Below the pieces are notes generated by a model that saw only the letters and a list, made by a program, of their open reading frames with translations, was not told the origin of the DNA and ran no database searches. Below, piece by piece: positions 1 through 12,271 of a stretch of 64,000 nucleotides of DNA (the stretch's first letter is position 1; each line of letters starts with the position of its first letter). The stretch lies in NCBI RefSeq assembly GCF_028583425.1, contig NC_072807.1, positions 29,517,001-29,581,000 on the forward strand, given 5' to 3'. A program made the translations under genes and the position numbers. The stretch is from Eublepharis macularius (Eukaryota; Chordata; Lepidosauria; Squamata; Eublepharidae).

Positions 1-594
1 GTCGTACAGGGCACTGATAAGGACTAGAATCTTGGTCAGAGCTCTAAGTGAACTGACTGCGCACCCTAAAAGCATGCCCTGTTCTCCCAGAACTTGATGC
101 GCACAGGAATTCCTCAACACAGAGACAAATGAGTCAACATGGATAGATGAGAGAGAGATGGGATTTGCAGAAAGCTAGGAAGTTTGAGAACCACTCAACC
201 AGTGAAAAGTCCCAAGACGCTGAATGTAATGCTCGATCTTTTACTCTCTCTTCACCCTCTCCGGTCTCTGTTTGACTTCTTGATTGTGGAAACATGTCAT
301 AGATTGAAATGGACAAAAATGGCTGTCATTTCTAGGAGAGTTTATGGTATAAACATGTCCCTAATAAGGACCTGCTTCGGTCAAATAAAACATAACTATT
401 TAATGAAACATTATTTGACCAAACATTCTTGAGACTTAAAAATGCAAACATTAGGGCCAGGTGAATAATGTCTGACAACATGCAAACAAGGAGCTAGAAT
501 TTTTCTTGGAACAATCAGGATAAGAATTGAGGAAAGCCATAATGCCAGATTTGAAAGTAATAAGAAGACTTTTATAGTGCTTTTTCAGGGCTCT
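1..594. other. Non-coding, nothing recognised
   Basis: I see no exon, RNA gene or repeat family here. The short open frames have no protein-like composition. By position it is probably part of the large first intron of TNFAIP8L3 or its upstream flank. Confidence 0.5.
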
Positions 595-607
595 AAGTGT
601 AGCACAA

Positions 608-821
608 GCCCTGACCTGGATAGCCCAGGAGAACCTGATCTTGTCAGATCTCAGAAGCTAAGCAGGGTCAGCCTTGGTCAGTAATTGCATGGGAGACCTC
701 CAAGGAAGACCAGGGTTGCAGAGGCAGGCAATGGCAAACCACCTCTGTTAGTCTCGTGCTATGAAAACTCCAGCAGGGGTCACCATAAGTCAGCTATGAC
801 TTGAGGGCACTCTCCACCACC
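608..821 (+). mobile_element. 5S-rRNA-derived SINE (5S-Sauria type)
   Basis: The head resembles the 5S rRNA internal promoter region (CAGATCTCAGAAGCTAAGCA, then GGGAGACC). The tail, CACCATAAGTCAGCTATGAC followed by TTGAGGGCACT, is Bov-B-like. That combination is the squamate 5S-Sauria SINE. Near-identical 13-bp target duplications (AAGTGTAGCACAA and AAGTGTTGCACAC) lie at 595-607 and 822-834, so the copy is full length. Confidence 0.85.
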
Positions 822-1247
822 AAGTGTTGCACACACATAAAATTAGTAATCATGACATCGCTCTGAGGCAGGTCAAGTACTATTAGGGGAAGGGGCTACA
901 GGTTGGTGGGTAGAATGTATGTTTCCTATATAGAAGGTCTCAATCTCCGGCATCTCTGATTTAAAAGAATAAGCAGGTATAAGTTGGACCACCACCCCTT
1001 CCCCCCCCCCCCGCCCCAGTGTGATCACGCTGCATTTCTTGGCATTGAATCACATGTCCTCTTGATGCACTTGTTCAAAAGAACTTTCATCTACCCATTC
1101 AGCCAGTTCAAGGATTTTGAAATATAAAATTCCCACTCATAGGAGAAAACCTGTCACCAAGAAAACAGGTAAAGGGGGTATACTGCAGAAGTTGAATGGG
1201 TGCTCAGGCCCCTTCATTTCTATCCTCCTTAAGGCCACATTATAATT

Positions 1248-1359
1248 CTAATTTCAGGTGGGTAGCCATGGTGGTCTGCAGTAGCACAGCAGGATTTGAA
1301 TCCAGTAGCACCTTAGAGACCAATGAGGTTTTCAGGGTTTGAGCTTTCAAGATTCAAAG
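1248..1359 (-). mobile_element. Old retroelement-tail copy (inverted-tail family)
   Basis: A degraded copy of the tail carried by the next element: GGGTAGCCATGGTGGTCTGC, then CCAGTAGCACCTTAGAGACC and a GAGCTTTCAAGATTC block. It is interrupted at 1359 by the younger copy and seems to resume at about 1605. The family recurs at 12.3, 42.6, 42.9, 43.4, 47.5, 50.5, 57.1 and 60.3 kb. A Penelope-like origin is possible but not shown. Confidence 0.5.
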
Positions 1360-1592
1360 TCAAAAAGAGTCCAGTAGCACCTTTAAGACTAACCAATTTT
1401 ATTTTAGCATAAGCTTTCGAGAATCAAGTTCTCTTCTTCAGATGCCTGATACAGTCTCTGTATCAGGCATCTGAAGAAGAGAACTTGATTCTCGAAAGCT
1501 TATGCTAAAATAAAATTGGTTAGTCTTAAAGGTGCTACTGGACTCTTTTTGATTTTGCTACCACAGACTAACACGGCTAACTTCTCTGCAAC
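1360..1592 (+). mobile_element. Retroelement insertion forming a perfect palindrome
   Basis: Bases 1361-1551 are a perfect inverted repeat: two 94-bp arms with no mismatch around a 3-nt centre at 1455-1457. The right arm continues to ACAGACTAACACGGCTAAC, the family's terminal sequence. Flanks CAAGATTCAAAG (1348-1359) and CAAGAATCAAAG (1593-1604) look like a 12-bp target duplication with one mismatch. The copy therefore inserted into an older relative already in palindromic form or nearly so. Confidence 0.75.
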
Positions 1593-1604
1593 CAAGAATC
1601 AAAG

Positions 1605-2715
1605 GACACTCTGAGTAGTGTACCACACTGATGCTCAACTGTGCAAGCAGGTTTGAGCACAGTTAGTGTTCAGATAAGAACTCTTCTGGGAATCTTCACA
1701 TAAGCCCCCTTTTGGTTCCATGATGGAAGATAAGCAGTATGTAAATAAAAAACATAGAATAAGTAAATAAAGCTGCTCTTGGCTACAGCCCTGTTTATGT
1801 GAGGCTGCCAGTTGTTAACATTTGCAATCTGCTTGTCGTGACCAAGCTCATCTGGGGCGCTTGCCGCCTGCCCTGAAGTGCCACTTGTAGTATTGTACTG
1901 GAAAGGTTACTGGGACACATTCGTGTCTGGAAAAGGGGGCCTTTAAAAAAAATCTATCTTGTGTTGCTTTCTGGTTAATTTGGGTTTGCAGACTTTCTGC
2001 TACCAACTCACTGGGTGGCATTTCATTGGAAATGTGCAGGGGGGTGGAGAGAGAGGAGGAAAGAACTTGAAAAGAGAATGGCTCCAATCCTTGCAACATT
2101 CTCTGCCTGCCAAACTCAAGGAGCTGCTTGCTTTATGGTTCTCAGCCCTATTCAGAGAGGGTGCCTTTTGAAGCAGATCCTCAGGGTTGGAGGGGGGACG
2201 ACTTGATGCTGTAAGATGCTGAGTTCTTACGAGGATGATGCTGGATGCTACCTACTGCTGCAATGGGAAGCAGGAGCTCAGCACAGCCAGGACTGTACAG
2301 CATCGGCCCTTATTTTGCTTCACTGTCTGCTCCATTCAAAGTTTGTTTTGCTAGCCACCCCCTGCCCATCAGCTGGCTCTCACTGCTTTTTCAACCTCCA
2401 GGCATTCATTTTTTGTAGCTTTCTGGTCCTCAGCTTCTCCATCCACATCCTAAATTAGTACGGAAATCACAGAGCATGGGTGGGGGGAGACCCAGGAAAA
2501 TTCGCCAATGTCAGAATTTCCTAACACGCTTTGCTCTTCCCTCATGGGGAAGAAAACAACCTGCTAATTCAATCTTATGCCTGTTTTTTTATTAGAGATT
2601 GTGCTGCGGAGCGATTAATAAGTGAACCTTTCCCCATATTACCCACTGCAGAAATTGTAGTTAGTTGGAGCCATTTTAATGCATATTGTAGAATTTTATA
2701 TTCCTAAGCCAGGGA
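1605..2715. other. Non-coding, no repeat recognised
   Basis: Unique-looking sequence without exons. The part around 2,500-2,710 is AT-rich with ATTA motifs and no repeat signature; it may be a conserved non-coding element, but only an alignment could show that. Confidence 0.35.
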
Positions 2716-2799
2716 ATCCCCAAACAGAGTTACACCCTTCTAACCCCATTGACGTCAGAAGGCTTAGCAAGGTGCAACTCTTCTTAGGATTACACTGTT
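2716..2799. mobile_element. Short palindromic repeat 'A' (MITE-like)
   Basis: A degenerate near-palindrome with the family pattern CAATCCTAAACAGAGTTAC, CTAAGCCCATTGA at the centre, then GGATTGCACTGTTA. Related copies lie at 4,113, 27,957, 34,959, 47,611 and 51,749. It looks like a very short non-autonomous DNA transposon, with no clear target duplication here. Confidence 0.55.
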
Positions 2800-3003
2800 A
2801 GAGCCAAGCTACAAGTGACGCCTTACACAGGTTGGACACTTGTCAGCTTCCCTCAGGTTTTGATGGGAAATGTAGGCATCCTGGTTTTATAGCTTGGCTC
2901 TCCATTACAGCTGCAAGACCAGGATGCCTACATTTCCCATCAAAACTTGAGGGAAGCTGACAAGTGTCCAACCTGTGTAAGGCGTCACTTGTAGCTTGGC
3001 TCT
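2800..3003. mobile_element. 204-bp palindromic MITE
   Basis: Two 86-bp arms (2800-2885 and 2918-3003) are reverse complements with one mismatch, around a 32-nt centre. Ends read AGAGCCAAGCTACAAGTGAC and its complement. There is no coding capacity. The superfamily is unclear because no convincing target duplication is visible. It abuts the preceding short palindromic repeat. Confidence 0.75.
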
Positions 3004-6000
3004 CAGTCGTGAGGGTGAATGGTGTGTTGACAATGGTGAACTGTTATAACAGCAGTGCAGGGGGTGCAGTTATTTTTGGGAAAGTGCAGGAGGGGAAACA
3101 ATAGCGCCTCAGCCTGCCGAGCAGCTGGCCCAATCCCTTGCAGCGTTTCTAAATCCCTTTAAAATAGTAGTAGTGGCAGCATCCATAGGTTGGATCCGTG
3201 GATGCCATCCCGTAGAGTTTGGCTCTAAGGCAGTCCCTGGTTTACGAATCTCTGTGAAGCTTAAAAATTTCTCTGCCCATAAATCACATGGAGTTCTCCC
3301 GCATTCTTCTCCATTCCTGAAGACCTTTTGTCCCCCGGAAAGATAATTCCTGGGGCTGCAGGATCCATGTGGAGGAACAGCTGTAAAGGTCAGAGGGCTG
3401 AAGTGAGCAGGGACAAGAGAGTGAAATCGACCCCTTTTTCTCAGCAGTGCTGGTTTCCGCCACATGGGTACCATGACCCTGGAGTAATCTTTCCAGGAGT
3501 CGGAATGGGCTGCAGGAGCAGAAAGGAATGCAGAAAAACTCTGGTTTCCATGCACACAGTGGTAGGATGTATGCCAGCAAATGACTAGTTGGCTGAATTG
3601 TATCTAAATGAGAATTTCCTTATGTAGCAGATTTAAAAGATAACAAGCACTTTCAAAGCTATCCATTTTCTAAACTTTCACAAAATATACTCCCATCCTT
3701 CCAGCATGCTAGAAAGATCTAAACATTGTTTCTGAGGGCTACAGTCAGACTGACTAATGATGCCCTTAATGGTGCCATTATGAGGCAAAAAGTTGTTTCC
3801 AATCCTTAAAAGGCAAAGGACCTCTGAAGGCACTTACAGGAGGGCAGAAAGCAACATTAATTTCTGCCAGTTCTCCTTGAGATTTTAACTTCTGGGGGGA
3901 ATAGCAAAACAGAGCAACAGGTATGTCAGGTTAATGGACATGTGTTCACTTAGTGAGATCTTGTGTCCGGCACCCTGGTTGCAACCTGCGGATTCCATAC
4001 AGAAATCTGAAGTTCAAAATGTGCATTCTTGGAAGCAAGGCCCATCCTTATAAATAAAGCTTAGGAGAAAACTATAGTTTATGAGTAGCTCTGTAATCCT
4101 CTTTAGAGACTTTCAGTGCAATCCTAGACTGGAGTAACTCTGCATAAGATTGCACGGTTTGTGTTTTTCAGAATGCGCCCATTGAAGCAGGTTGAAGGGG
4201 CAGAGAAGCACAGGAGAGGGGGCTTCTGCGTCTAAAGCAAATGCTGTACCACTGAGCCACAGTCCCTGACCTTCGTCAAGAAGCACATTAAGATCACTAG
4301 CAGCCTACTGTTTTGCAATACATTGTAGGACCCAAGTGCTAAGATTCCAGTGAAGGGATTCTTGATTGTGATCCTGCACTGGGCATTCCCAAGGGCTGGG
4401 GATAGCCCTTTGCTGAGCTCTGAGCTGGGTAGAGACATAGGGGACTTTCCCTTCGGCATTGATTCTCAGAGAAGTGCACCATAAGGGCTGGGAGATCCAT
4501 CCCCTGCCCCATTTTCCATGCTTGAGAGAGGATGGAAGGTCTTGCCAGAATAAAAGCAGCTGTGAGCTGGGAGGGGGTGGATTAGTGAACTTCTAGCTTA
4601 CTTACCATTGCCACTTAGAGGTGCCCTCACATTAAATAAGTCTATCCAAGACCATCCTTCTGTCCTCTTAAGGGTTTTGCTAATTAAAATTGGGGCTCTT
4701 GCATTGTTAGACTTTTTTAAAGGACAAGAGACAGGCATGTGTCCTTTTTTTAAGGGACAAAAGACTGGCCCGGTTTCAATTTGCAAACGGGGCGGAGTGG
4801 GGGAGAATTATTAATTACCCTCCTCTCTCTTTGCCATGCAGCAAAGCCAAATCAGGGCCCTTCAGGGCTGCAATTAAACATTAAAATAAGACACGGGAAA
4901 GGCCATCTGATGACAGATCTCCCAGAGTCTCCACTGTTTTGAGCTTTTTGGAAAGCTCAGGCAAAGAGGGAGGGCGACCCACCCTCTAACACAAACTCTC
5001 AAGGGTGGCGTGTTTAGTCTACTACAAATTGTGGCCTCGCCTTCACCTTGGCAGTGCCAAGGGAAGTTTAACCAAGTATTTATCCTAGTTAAAATTATTG
5101 TGCTCTGCCCTTTTTAAGGAGCATACTTCTTCCTGACATCTGTTGATGCTCAAGATCAACATAAAGTTACAGCTACGTTAAAAGTATTTAAACATTTTTA
5201 CAGAGTACTGCATTCAGCATATTAAAACAACTTATTTTAAACTGAGGACAGATCATTTCATTTAACTAATGCTTAGGCAGCAATAGCCAGTTGTCACCGT
5301 GACACTAGCTGTATATTTCCATCCAAGAAAAAGCATGTCTCATTTCATTTGTGTTTATCTCCAGTGTTCTCTGTAAATACCCTCCAGACAGCTAAAAGGA
5401 TATATGTGTGTCCCTACAGCTACCCCAAACCCCATTAACTTCATTCCACTTTATGCAAAAGATGAGCACAGTAAAAACAGCAACAACAAGGATTCGGGAT
5501 TTAAACTTTAAAGAAACGGCTCTGTAAGGGCACAGCCTGGCCTAGCACAGGTGTGCAACCCATGAATGGAAGAGAGCTTGCGGAGAGCTTTGCAACAGAC
5601 ACATGCCTGAGTCATTTTGCAAATAAGACGTCCATGTGCATATTCCATATCCCCACCCCTTGGCCTGTGTGTAAGTTATTCAAGTAATGAACAGGGTGCT
5701 GCAATGTGCATGCATGTCGAAAGGGGTGCACGATTCCTCAGGTATTGCACCCCGTAACATATCATGCACTGAGGATATGGATTTTTTGCTTTTTTTTAAA
5801 TTCATGGAAGTCCTTACAGTGAAGAACTTAATGTGGCATGTTTTAGGGACAGCTCTGGATCTTATGAGTCCTCGGACAGGGATCGCTAACTGGTTTGGTT
5901 GGGACAGTTATGTGGCTGGTGAGGCGTAGAGGCGGGTGGGGCACATGCAACCGATGCACACTTTCGGACCACGTGCAGTTTCTGGCCTGGCTTAGCATCC

Positions 6001-6884
6001 TGCTTGAGATAAGAGCACAGCACACAGCTTCTGGTCAAAGGCAACTGGCTCCACACAGAGAGCAGCACTGAAAATGGGTCGCTGTATCTGGCCTGTGCCT
6101 TGGACTTTGGTTCAGAGTTCTGTTGCTAAAAGATGCTTACAGGCTTCTTTCATACGTGGCATTCCATTTTATTTTGGAAGAGGAGGGAAGTTCTATGTTC
6201 ACAAAATAATGGACCTCAGAAGACACCTTTGGTGGAAATAGATAAGTCCTTGTGGCTCTCAAAGCCTGTTCTGAGTTCTGAATTTGGGAAAGGGGAGGGA
6301 CGGTGGATTGCCAACAAGAGTATTTATATATTTTGCAGAGATTCTAGATACTTGTTATATTAAAGCATTGTACAAACAACAGAAAAATATTTACAAAAAC
6401 CTAGCAACATAAACAAACAAAAAGCTAGCAAAATATGACCAGGACTCCCATAAAACCATCCAATTAAAAACCTATAAAACTTTCTGGATTAGAAAACAGT
6501 ATAAAAGCCCTTATTTAAAACTACTTGTGAAAGGCCTTCATGAAAACTACCAGAAGCTATTAAAAGTCTGGCAGTATAGGAGTTTTTGAGATGACTGGAT
6601 TGCTCTCTGAAAGAGACACACGAGTTTACCATAATTGGCTAAGCACATGAGAGTACCCAGTGAGGGAAGGAGGTTTGAATGCACCTCCCCTACCTCAAGT
6701 TCAGTTCTATGAGCACTTGGGTGGGATGGGATGGATTGTGCCCATAACTAACAGTTACAAATTAACCTGTGTAAATTAAAAATTAACTTTTTGTTTTTGC
6801 TAATGCAAACAAGGTCATTGCCAACGCGATTCTGTAGTGAGGAAGGAATATCAAGATCACTACAGATTATATAAGGCAAGACTC
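3004..6884. other. Non-coding stretch with small repeat fragments
   Basis: No exon is recognised. A piece of palindromic repeat A lies at 4,113-4,159 (CAGTGCAATCC to ATTGCACGGT). A fragment of a tRNA-headed SINE on the minus strand (CTGTACCACTGAGCCACAG) lies near 4,221-4,270. From 4,600 to 5,460 the sequence is repeat-poor and contains TAATTA cores at about 4,679 and 4,812; a conserved enhancer is possible but not shown. Confidence 0.35.
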
Positions 6885-7075
6885 TCAGGCTGCATTCAAA
6901 CCGCAAGACAACCCATGGTTCATAAACTGTAGCTTGCCTCTGAATGCAGATGGCACAACAAACCTCAGCATCAAACCAAGATTTGAAACTAAGGCTTGTT
7001 AACCACAGTTTGTGCTTAGTGTGGTGTGTTTCAACATCTGAATTCACAAGCCACAGTTTGTTGAGTAGCACTACC
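6885..7075. repeat. Probable degenerate DNA-transposon fragment
   Basis: The sequence alternates AACCATGG/CCACAGTTTGTG-like half-palindromes (AACCACAGTTTGTGC, AGCCACAGTTTGTTG). A similar block, with CCTGGTTTTGCAAACCAG, occurs near 10,960-11,070. This pattern is common in old non-autonomous hAT-like elements. No clean termini or target duplication can be defined. Confidence 0.35.
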
Positions 7076-7205
7076 CCTTCTAGCCACCTGGAGGCAGAGA
7101 TGGTAATACGTGCTCCATGGTAGGAAGTAAAAAGGAGAAACAGACAGCGAGGGGACAGGGTTTACACACAAACTAGGATTAGTTTGTTACCAGATGTCTC
7201 AAGTG

Positions 7206-7465
7206 CAGGGGTTTTTTTCAGCGGGAACACGGTGGAACGGAGTTCCAGAACCTCTTGAAAATGGTCATATGGCTAGTGGCCCTGCCCCCTGATCTCCAGA
7301 CAGAGGGGAGTTTAGACTGCCCTCTGTGCCAGTGAGCGGTGCAGAGGGCAATCTAAACTCCCCTCTGTCTGGAGATCAGGGGGCGGGGCCACCAGCCATG
7401 TGACCATTTTCTCTGAGGGCAACCCACTGAGTTCCACCACCTCTTTTCCCAGAAAAAAAGCCCTG
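7206..7465. mobile_element. hAT-type MITE, 260 bp, with 8-bp TSD
   Basis: The ends are imperfect inverted repeats, CAGGGGTTTTTTTC and GAAAAAAAGCCCTG. A perfect 8-bp direct repeat CTCAAGTG flanks the element (7198-7205 and 7466-7473), the hAT hallmark. The middle is a long hairpin built on GATCTCCAGACAGAGGGGAG and its complement. A second copy of identical length is at 49,508-49,767. Confidence 0.85.
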
Positions 7466-7473
7466 CTCAAGTG

Positions 7474-8290
7474 TGTCACATGATGTCTGAGCTCAGTCCA
7501 TATGTAACTCTTATTTCGGGGCTCAAAAACATGAGCTACCTCAGATGCAGACATTTACTTGATAATGACAATAACAGAAGAGTGAGATTCGTGTGTTTTA
7601 GTTTGGATCTCGAAATCAGAACACCATTTCTGAGATTTACCATCTTCTGTGACAAATCCAACTGTGCCACAGAATCCTCCCGAGAACTATTTCTGATGAC
7701 TTTTTCTAAATGTCGATGGGTTTCCTAGTCTAGCCGCCTGAAGATTCCTGCCATTTCCAGACTCCGGCAGTTAAGCAGCTGGCTTTAATCACGACTGCCT
7801 CCACAAAACCGACTGGTGGTCCAAGTTTTCATTTTTAGCGCACAAATGTTCCTACCCATATAGACACCCTACGGGGGATTCAATGGATCCGGTGACCATA
7901 AACATGGCAGTGTTTTTGATAAGAAGACTGCAGAGTGACCGCTCCGTGCTTCTGACTTTCATATGTGTGAGAAAGTCAACATCTTCACAGACAGGTTTTT
8001 GTCCCCATGAGGTCTCAAGCACTCTCCTTTACAGGATATTAACAAAATAACATTGGGAGCGCAAAGCAGCATGGGTCACAGTAAACAATTTTGTTTCTAA
8101 GGGGTGCTCATTCGAAATAATTAAATGGTTTAGAGGATGCGGGAGGATAAAAGGAAATAAAATAACATTTCACATAGATTTTTAATCTTTTTTGAGGGGG
8201 AGATAACTTTGCTGCATGCCTCTTAACCATTGGTTCAAAAACTACTATGAAGCGGGCTCAACAGGCTGAGGATAAAGGCTCCATCTCAAG
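7474..8290. other. Non-coding, nothing recognised
   Basis: No exon, RNA gene or clear repeat family was found in this stretch. Confidence 0.4.
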
Positions 8291-8377
8291 TTTTTTTTTA
8301 TTGTAACCCGCCCTGAGCCCGCTTGTGGGAAGAGCGGACTATAATTAATTAATTATAATAATATATAATAATTAAAT

Positions 8378-8471
<94 letters not shown>
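8291..8471 (+). repeat. LINE/SINE 3' tail followed by (ACT)n(AAT)n microsatellite
   Basis: TTGTAACCCGCCCTGAGCC to GGACTATAATTAATT matches the common 3' tail of squamate CR1/L2-mobilised elements. It runs into about 50 bp of CTA repeats (from about 8,378) and about 40 bp of AAT repeats (to 8,471). The poly-Ser/poly-Ile open frame on the minus strand is a product of this microsatellite. Confidence 0.6.
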
Positions 8472-8473
<2 letters not shown>

Positions 8474-11400
8474 AGGGGCTCCTGGAGCTCCATTCAGTGT
8501 TATGGGGATCCCCTATCTGTTTGAAAGTGGAAGTGGAAGGATACACTATTAATAAGCAAATCTGGCCCATCCATTTGGCAGAGCTAAGTAATTGCCTGGG
8601 GGGGCGGGGCGGGTGGAGCACCAAAAGAGGCTCAGGCCAAGTCCAAGCTGGGGCTGGATCAGCCATGGGAACTGGCAGCCCTGCATGGTGGAACCGGACC
8701 CAATGCTGCCCCCAGGTGGACCACATGATCGGCACTGGAAACAAGCGTCTGCTTGCACAACCTATCTTCCCCCATCCCACCTCCCCTGACAGAGGTAGGG
8801 AGGAAGAGCAGGCAGCCACCAGCACCATGCCACCCAGGTAGTGGCATATCAGTGGCATATTGTCTGCCCAGTTCCATATGCACCTAGGTCACAGTGGGGA
8901 GAGCACTGGGCAGAGTCATGGGCTCTGTCTAGGGCACCAAAAAACCCGTGGGCAAGTCCTGTTAATAAATATTTACTTATTGGACTTGCATCTAGCAAGC
9001 CCAACACTCTCTCACTCTCTCACTCTCTCTGTATGTAAATAAATACTGCAATCCGCAGATGCAATTACTAACTTACCCAATAGCCTGTAGCGAGCGACCT
9101 GTGCAAGGAGACTAGTATGCTCTTTTCACCCTTTTAACCTAGAGATGACTATGAAGTCTGTGTAGGCAAGTCAGTTGCTGTACTTATATCCATTTAAAGA
9201 TGCAAACACACCACTAGGTGGAGGGACAGCAGAGACTGATTTTAGCTTATTATATGAGGATATAAGTTTTTCTTGGTTTGTTATTGGATGAATAAGCTAG
9301 GAGGAAACCCAAGACTTCTTACACCCTGCTCTCCTCCACAAACAATTCACATCTGTTTGGTTAAGAATCCTTATCCCCCAAAATAAAGTATTCCTTGTAT
9401 CCAAAAATAGCGCTAGAAACAGTCTAGTCTGAATAGCTGTTGCTAATTTTGCTTTGTTCACATTGTAAGGGTTCAAGTCTTTATTTTTGTTGGGCCCAAG
9501 AATAGAATCCCAGGATATGCATTGTGTCTCAGCAAGCAAGCAATGTCTGTGCTAAATAAAAGCATATTTACTTGCAAATAATATATCTGAGCCCTCCACC
9601 CCCTCCCCATTCCAGGCTACAGCAACAATTTGTACTTTTCATCTTGCCATCTGGAGCAAAATATTTTGAGAATTTCACAGATGCTCCTGTAGATTGCATT
9701 TACAATTTGAAAAAGGGGAGTATTTAAAGAAAATTTGGTCTAATTTCTAGGCTTTCTGCTATCAAGAATAATCCCAAACATTTTAAGATCCTTCTAATAT
9801 AGCTCGGTTGGTGCTGATAAATGCCCAGTGGTACTATTGGCACCACAAGTGAAAAGAGAAAATATAAAGTGTTGTAATTACAGATGTGAAGGCCTAGAGG
9901 AGAAAAATGGAGGGAAAGGCTCTTCTTCCCCTTGAGGACATAAAACCACACAATTGTTGTTGCCTGTCATAAGGAACTTGGGCATTACTGATAACACTGT
10001 CCGGAAGACTACACAAACTTAATAAATATGAATATCTCTGACTTGTCTTTTGGTTTGTGTGAAGGTCTTTCCCCCTTCTTGGCCTACCTTGTTCAGTCTG
10101 TCAGGTGGCCTGTGGTCTACTGGGCCCGGCTGAGGCCTACTCTCCACCTGGGAATCCTCCTGAGGAGACAGAAATCCAGTCAGGGGACAGGAAACTTTTT
10201 CAAGGCTCTCCAAAATTAATACCAGTAGGGACAATGCCCCAGGAATTGTAGTTTGACACACCTGAGGCCTGTGCAGTAGAAGGATGGGCTAGGCCGAGAG
10301 AGAGGCCTAGAAGCAAAATTGGGGGCCTGGCCCTGTGAACTACAAAACTGTCTCCCAGAAAAGAAAGACCAAATGGCTAGGTTTTGATGAAGGACTGGGC
10401 AGGAAGAAGTGACTTCAAGGGTTGAGGAGAATAGAACTGCTAGGGGCAACATTTTGAAACAGTATAATATGAGATGGGATGGAGCACCAGGACATAATTA
10501 GCTCATCCTCTTTCCTTGCCCTGTGTGGGGTTTTTTTGAGGGGTTTACTACTGTGCTATAGTTGTATTCCTAATTATACTAGCTTATATCCTATTGCTCC
10601 ACTTAGCAAAGTCAGAAGCCTTTTTCTAGCCTAACATACCTTCCTTTAATAGAAGTGGTTCTTAGCAATGCCATTCCAATGGAGGAAGATGTCAAACTTT
10701 GCTGAGCAGAACAATAGGACGCAAGCCACATTTTTTATACTCAATATCAGTCCATAAATGCCTTTGAATAGCCAAATAGTGCCATAAGGTTTTGAAGATT
10801 GAAAGGAGAAACTGTTCATCTTCATTTCAGACTTTTTTCTCCTGTTTCTTTTAAAGAAATCCTGTATACCCAGATGCACGCATTTCATGGTGTATAAAAT
10901 GTGCTTAGCATTTGAATAAGAATAAACTAAGGTACGGAGCAAAGCTGATGATTACCAAAATAAGCAAGGATTTGAGTGAATTCTGCAAGCCAAATCCTGG
11001 TTTTGCAAACCAGCTGTCATTAAAATAAACCAGGGTTTCATGCTATGTCTGAACCAACCCTAAGAGTGCATAGCCTCCTCTTTCCCTCGCTGTTGCTGAG
11101 ATGTGTTTTAAACTGTTGATAATTATTTTTCTAGTATATCTTAACAACAACAAATGCCCGTCTGGCTTTTAAAATCAGTGGAAATCTGGCTGTTGTGGAG
11201 TACACGAATCTAACATACAGTAGGCGGAGTGGAGACTCTAGCAACATGCTGGTGGGAGGTGTGAAACTTGGGCAGTAATTTTTTTGGTATGAGAAACAGG
11301 GTGTTAAGTATGTCCCTATTTTCATCTATAAAAGGTTGGGTGGCATGTTGTGTCAAGTGAGGACACACAGCCTGTTCTCTCTTGTTGCGTTAATAGATGC

Positions 11401-11933
11401 AGACGAGTCCTTATTGGTATTTCAGCTGCAGATTGGTGGCTGAGATCTCTGTCTTTCTGTGTTTCTAAGCAGAATGTAGCTAAGCAGGAAGAAACAAATT
11501 TTAAAAGTTGGCTCGTGATGAAGATCCTTGGCATTGGTAGCGTCAAGAAGTGCTTTGTTTGCTTTGAGAAACAGAACCTGTTTGAGACAGCTTATTGCAT
11601 TAACCGTGTACAGTTTTTCTATATTTGTAAATAAGCCGTTACTAAGTCTCCCGTTGTTCATCCAAAAGAAAACACAGCCCTCTAACAGGAATATCTCATT
11701 GCTGAGGGAAGTGGAGATTGTGCAACAATGCATGGGTTTTGCAGTAAAATACTATAGTGTTTCTCAGCCTTGAGTACATTTTTGTGTAGACTGTTAACTA
11801 GGAATACCAGTTATAGGTGCCAAGGGGCATGTTTTTTTTGGGGGGGGGGTTACAATTAAAAAAATAAAATACTGTCCCTAGCATAAATGACTCCACTTGG
11901 CCCCTAACTTTTGCAAGTAATTATCTGTAGGTG
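8472..11933. other. Non-coding intron-like sequence
   Basis: No exon is recognised. Small items: a G-rich run near 8,600, a CACTCT-type simple repeat at about 9,006-9,031, and a degenerate transposon-like block at about 10,960-11,070. The remainder looks like ordinary single-copy intronic DNA. Confidence 0.4.
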
Positions 11934-11947
11934 TTTTGGTAGCTGTA

Positions 11948-12237
11948 AAGGTAGTCCCCTGTGCAAGCACCGAGTCATTACTGACCCATGGGGGGATGTC
12001 GCATCACGACATTTTCTTGGCAGACTTGTTACGGGGTGGTTTGCCATTGCCTTCCCCAGTCATCTACACTTTACCCCCAGGAAACTGGGTACTCATTTTA
12101 CCGACCTCGGAAGAATGGAAGGCTGAGTCAAGCTTGAGCTGGCTACCTGAACCCAGCTTCCGCCAGGATCGAACTCAGGTCGTGAGCAGAGCTTGGACTG
12201 CAGTACTGCAGCTTACCACTCTGCGCCACGGGGCTCT
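11948..12237 (-). mobile_element. tRNA-derived SINE, full length, with 14-bp TSD
   Basis: Read on the minus strand it starts with a tRNA-like head (GAGCCCCGTGGCGCAGAGTG, then GTAAGCTGCAG) with A- and B-box-like segments, and ends GCAAGCACCGAGTCATTACT in plus orientation. A perfect 14-bp target duplication TTTTGGTAGCTGTA lies at 11,934-11,947 and 12,238-12,251. Same family as 36,845-37,148 and the fragment at 46,310. Confidence 0.85.
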
Positions 12238-12271
12238 TTTTGGTAGCTGTATTCACAAGCAATTGTCTGTC

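Noticed and set aside
608-821. 5S rRNA gene
   Set aside because: Only the 5S-like promoter part is present, followed by a Bov-B-like tail and target duplications, so it is a SINE.
8349-8858. Minus-strand open frame of 169 codons ending in poly-Ile and poly-Ser
   Set aside because: Its C-terminal part is the translated (ACT)n(AAT)n microsatellite; the rest has no domain or splice support.
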